A program made the translations under genes and the position numbers. A DNA stretch of 64,000 bases, from contig KZ111172.1 in NCBI GenBank assembly GCA_002077045.2, positions 6,668 to 70,667 on the forward strand, read 5' to 3'. The DNA is from Rachicladosporium sp. CCFEE 5018. Its lineage: Eukaryota; Ascomycota; Dothideomycetes; Cladosporiales; Cladosporiaceae. Positions 62,252-64,000 of the stretch are shown here, one piece after another. The stretch's first letter is position 1. Every line of letters starts with the position of its first letter. The notes below the pieces were generated by a model, which worked only from the letters and a program-made list of their open reading frames with translations, searched no databases and was not told the DNA's origin.

Positions 62252-62729
62252 GCTGAGTAAGATACAGAACAGATTACAATCGAGAAGGATTTCGAAGGGA
62301 AAGTGAATCAGAGGTATGTGAACAAAAAGAAGCACTTACTCTCCCGATCCTATGATAGTTGATCGAAGTGAACCTGATCGCGTATCATCGGAGCCATTGG
62401 TGTGCTCGCTTGTGCCGTTCGAGCACGGCATATCGTCATGGCGCAGATTACGGGATCGGCGGTTACTGCGGTACTTGGATGTCATTGTGTCAAGGGACGG
62501 GAGTTACTTATTGCAGCATGTTATTGTGGCACACATGTCAACCAAAGCTCGTTGATAGTAGCGAGCTTGACATATAGCTCAACTTTGACGAAGGAAGCAT
62601 TGCTCCGAAGCAGTGAAATGCAATTAGTCTACGCTATCAGTGGTATCTTAGTCCCCAACGCCTCGCTCCTCTAGCCCTTTATGGCTCTATTCGTGTATGC
62701 AAAGAGTCTATGAATCAAAAGACCAGAGC
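62252..62729. promoter_or_regulatory. Intergenic, upstream of synthetase copy 2
   Basis: This corresponds to 31,380-31,860 but differs by numerous substitutions and small indels, more than the flanking genes. No gene was found. Confidence 0.4.
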
Positions 62730-64000
62730 TCATACCTTCGCCGCCTTCTTATCTGCTTTTGCCTGCTTCTTCACCCTCTCCTCCTCTTTTCTCGCGGCTG
62801 CGTTCCTCTTCTCGGCCTCAAGTCCAACCTCTTGTACTTGGTGTTCTCTCGTCAACACCTTGCGCCCAATGAACGCTGCGCAGATAATCATCAAGACCGA
62901 GAGGGCGCAGTACATTATCCACATCGAGCTCAGGCTCTTCGCGAAGGCTGTTTGCGCAGCCAGCTTCTGTGCAGCAGGCAGCGCGTCCATCAGACCAGCA
63001 TTCGCGGCTGCATCAGCTCCGCCTAGCTGACGCGCGAGTTCGGGACCAAGTTGCTGAACGAGCATGGGCCCTTTCTTCTTCATCTGGTTCTGGAAGACTA
63101 CTTGACCCAGTACGACGCTGATAGATGTCGCAAGGGTGCGCACGAAGTTGAACGTCGCGGTACTTGTGGCAATGTCTCGAGGGTTGATGCCAGCTTGGAG
63201 AGCGACCAACGGTGCCTGGAAGTTAGGTCCAACTCCGACACCGAGAATGAGTTGGAAGATCACGAGCTTTGCCCAGCCGGTGTTGACGCCGAAGTTGATA
63301 AGCAGACCGTAGCCAAGTGTGGTCATGACTGCACCGAAGTAGATAGGCGGAAGGTATTTGCCTGTACCTGCAATGAAGCCTCCTGTAGCTGCTGCTGCTA
63401 GTCCAGTGCCGAGCGCGGAAGGCAGGATGTAGACGCCGGAAAGCAGTGGTTTCGCACCCTTCACGATCTGGAAGTACAAAGGTAGGTAGTAAAACTCTGC
63501 AATGAACACCAGGCCGTGGATGAAGGCGAACATGATTGCTGCACCGTTCGAGCGAGTGGCGAAGACCGAGAATGGAATCAGAGGGTACTTGGCAAACTTC
63601 CACTCGACGAGTAAGAAGAGGCCAGCAAGAAGAAGCCCAAAGATAATTAGGCAGAGCACGATGGCCGATGCCCAGGGATGAGTGACACCTCCGTATTGCA
63701 GTCCGAGCAAGAACATGAGTGTGCCACCGCTAATGGTCAGAGTACCCAGCCAGTCAATGGCCTTGAACCCAGCGAGTATTGGAGTACGTGGAGAATCGAT
63801 CTTCAGGAAGAACAGGACAATGAAGAATGCGATGCCGTCAAGAGGTAGGTTGATGTAGAAGCTGTGTCCATGTCAGTATCATACGGAGTTGATGCACTGA
63901 GATGAACCGACTTACCACCATCTCCAGCTGGCTTCCTGTGTGAAAGCTCCGCCGATCAATGGTCCCAGTGCGCATGCTGCGATGAGATTTAGTCCCCGAT
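62730..64000 (-). CDS. MFS drug-type exporter, DHA2 family, copy 2 (5' part outside window)
   Basis: Exon 4 (63,861-62,730) and exon 3 (63,976-63,916) match copy 1 with the same splice sites. Exons 1 and 2 lie beyond the window. The visible 395 or so residues cover the membrane segments after motif C and the Lys-rich tail. Differences are few, e.g. THPWASA for THPWTSA, ELARQL for ELVRQL and DKKAAKV for DKKAAKA. The last about 15 bases before 64,000 fall in the second intron and stop matching copy 1 (ATTTAGTCCCCGAT versus AGTTAGCATCTAAT), so whether the 5' half is present cannot be judged here. Confidence 0.82.

Larger units (their letters stand above)
54662..64000 (+). repeat. Duplicated block, copy 2 (partner 23,780-33,131)
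   Basis: This block repeats the gene order TF fragment, CHY/RING, SAP/2EXR, YCII, acyl-CoA synthetase, MFS. It is the same as copy 1 as far as I could compare up to about 57,626 and diverges after that. It continues to the window edge, where the last about 15 bases inside an MFS intron differ strongly from copy 1. Confidence 0.93.

Overview
This is nuclear DNA of a filamentous ascomycete. Genes sit on both strands, most have one to four short introns (about 40-75 nt, GT...AG, often with a CTGAC/CTAAC-like branch site), and the recognisable proteins are fungal: acyl-CoA oxidase, ALG11, mevalonate diphosphate decarboxylase, cytochrome c heme lyase, DUF1772, DUF3435-type recombinase and 2EXR proteins. 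The gene style and the allele-like duplication suggest a Dothideomycete, perhaps a heterozygous or hybrid diploid black yeast. That placement is inference; no marker gene here proves it.

Layout. (1) 1-10.5 kb is conserved: a 5'-truncated membrane acyltransferase, peroxisomal acyl-CoA oxidase, an ABC-F ATPase, a small membrane protein and an Aco2-type mitochondrial aconitase. (2) 10.5-22.4 kb looks accessory: a lone CCHC zinc-knuckle ORF, a decayed 2EXR pseudogene, a stop-interrupted coding relic, a DUF1772 membrane protein, an acidic protein, a DUF3435-like tyrosine recombinase whose reading frame breaks near its N-terminus, and two unrecognised intron-bearing genes. (3) 22.4-33.8 kb holds a transcription-factor-like gene, a 100-N gap, and a block of CHY/RING ubiquitin ligase, SAP/2EXR protein, YCII-domain protein, oxalyl-CoA-synthetase-like ligase and a DHA2 MFS transporter. 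(4) 34.6-51.8 kb is conserved: ALG11, a COX18/OXA1-type insertase, an SPF45-like splicing factor, heme lyase, MVD1, a zinc alcohol dehydrogenase and AFG1 ATPase, interrupted by a 3.2-kb gene-poor stretch at 37.7-41 kb. (5) 52-54 kb carries two tandem 2EXR genes, the first with an in-frame stop. (6) After a second 100-N gap, 54,662-64,000 repeats the block that begins at 23,780, in the same order and orientation.

The largest structural signal is this repeat. Both copies start at exactly the same base directly after a 100-N gap. I found no difference over roughly the first 3 kb, then a few percent divergence including indels. The contig end before the first gap also overlaps the sequence after it by 585 bp with about seven differences. 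The simplest reading is haplotypes of a diploid or hybrid genome scaffolded in tandem, although a real duplication with partial homogenisation cannot be excluded. In the second copy the SAP/2EXR gene is frameshifted.

Functionally the conserved genes cover peroxisomal metabolism (two enzymes ending in the PTS1 tripeptide AKL), mitochondrial biogenesis (COX18-like, heme lyase, AFG1, aconitase), N-glycan assembly (ALG11), isoprenoid synthesis (MVD1) and splicing (SPF45-like). I saw no biosynthetic gene cluster, CRISPR array, rRNA or convincing tRNA. The recombinase and its unrecognised neighbours are the best candidates for unexplored biology.
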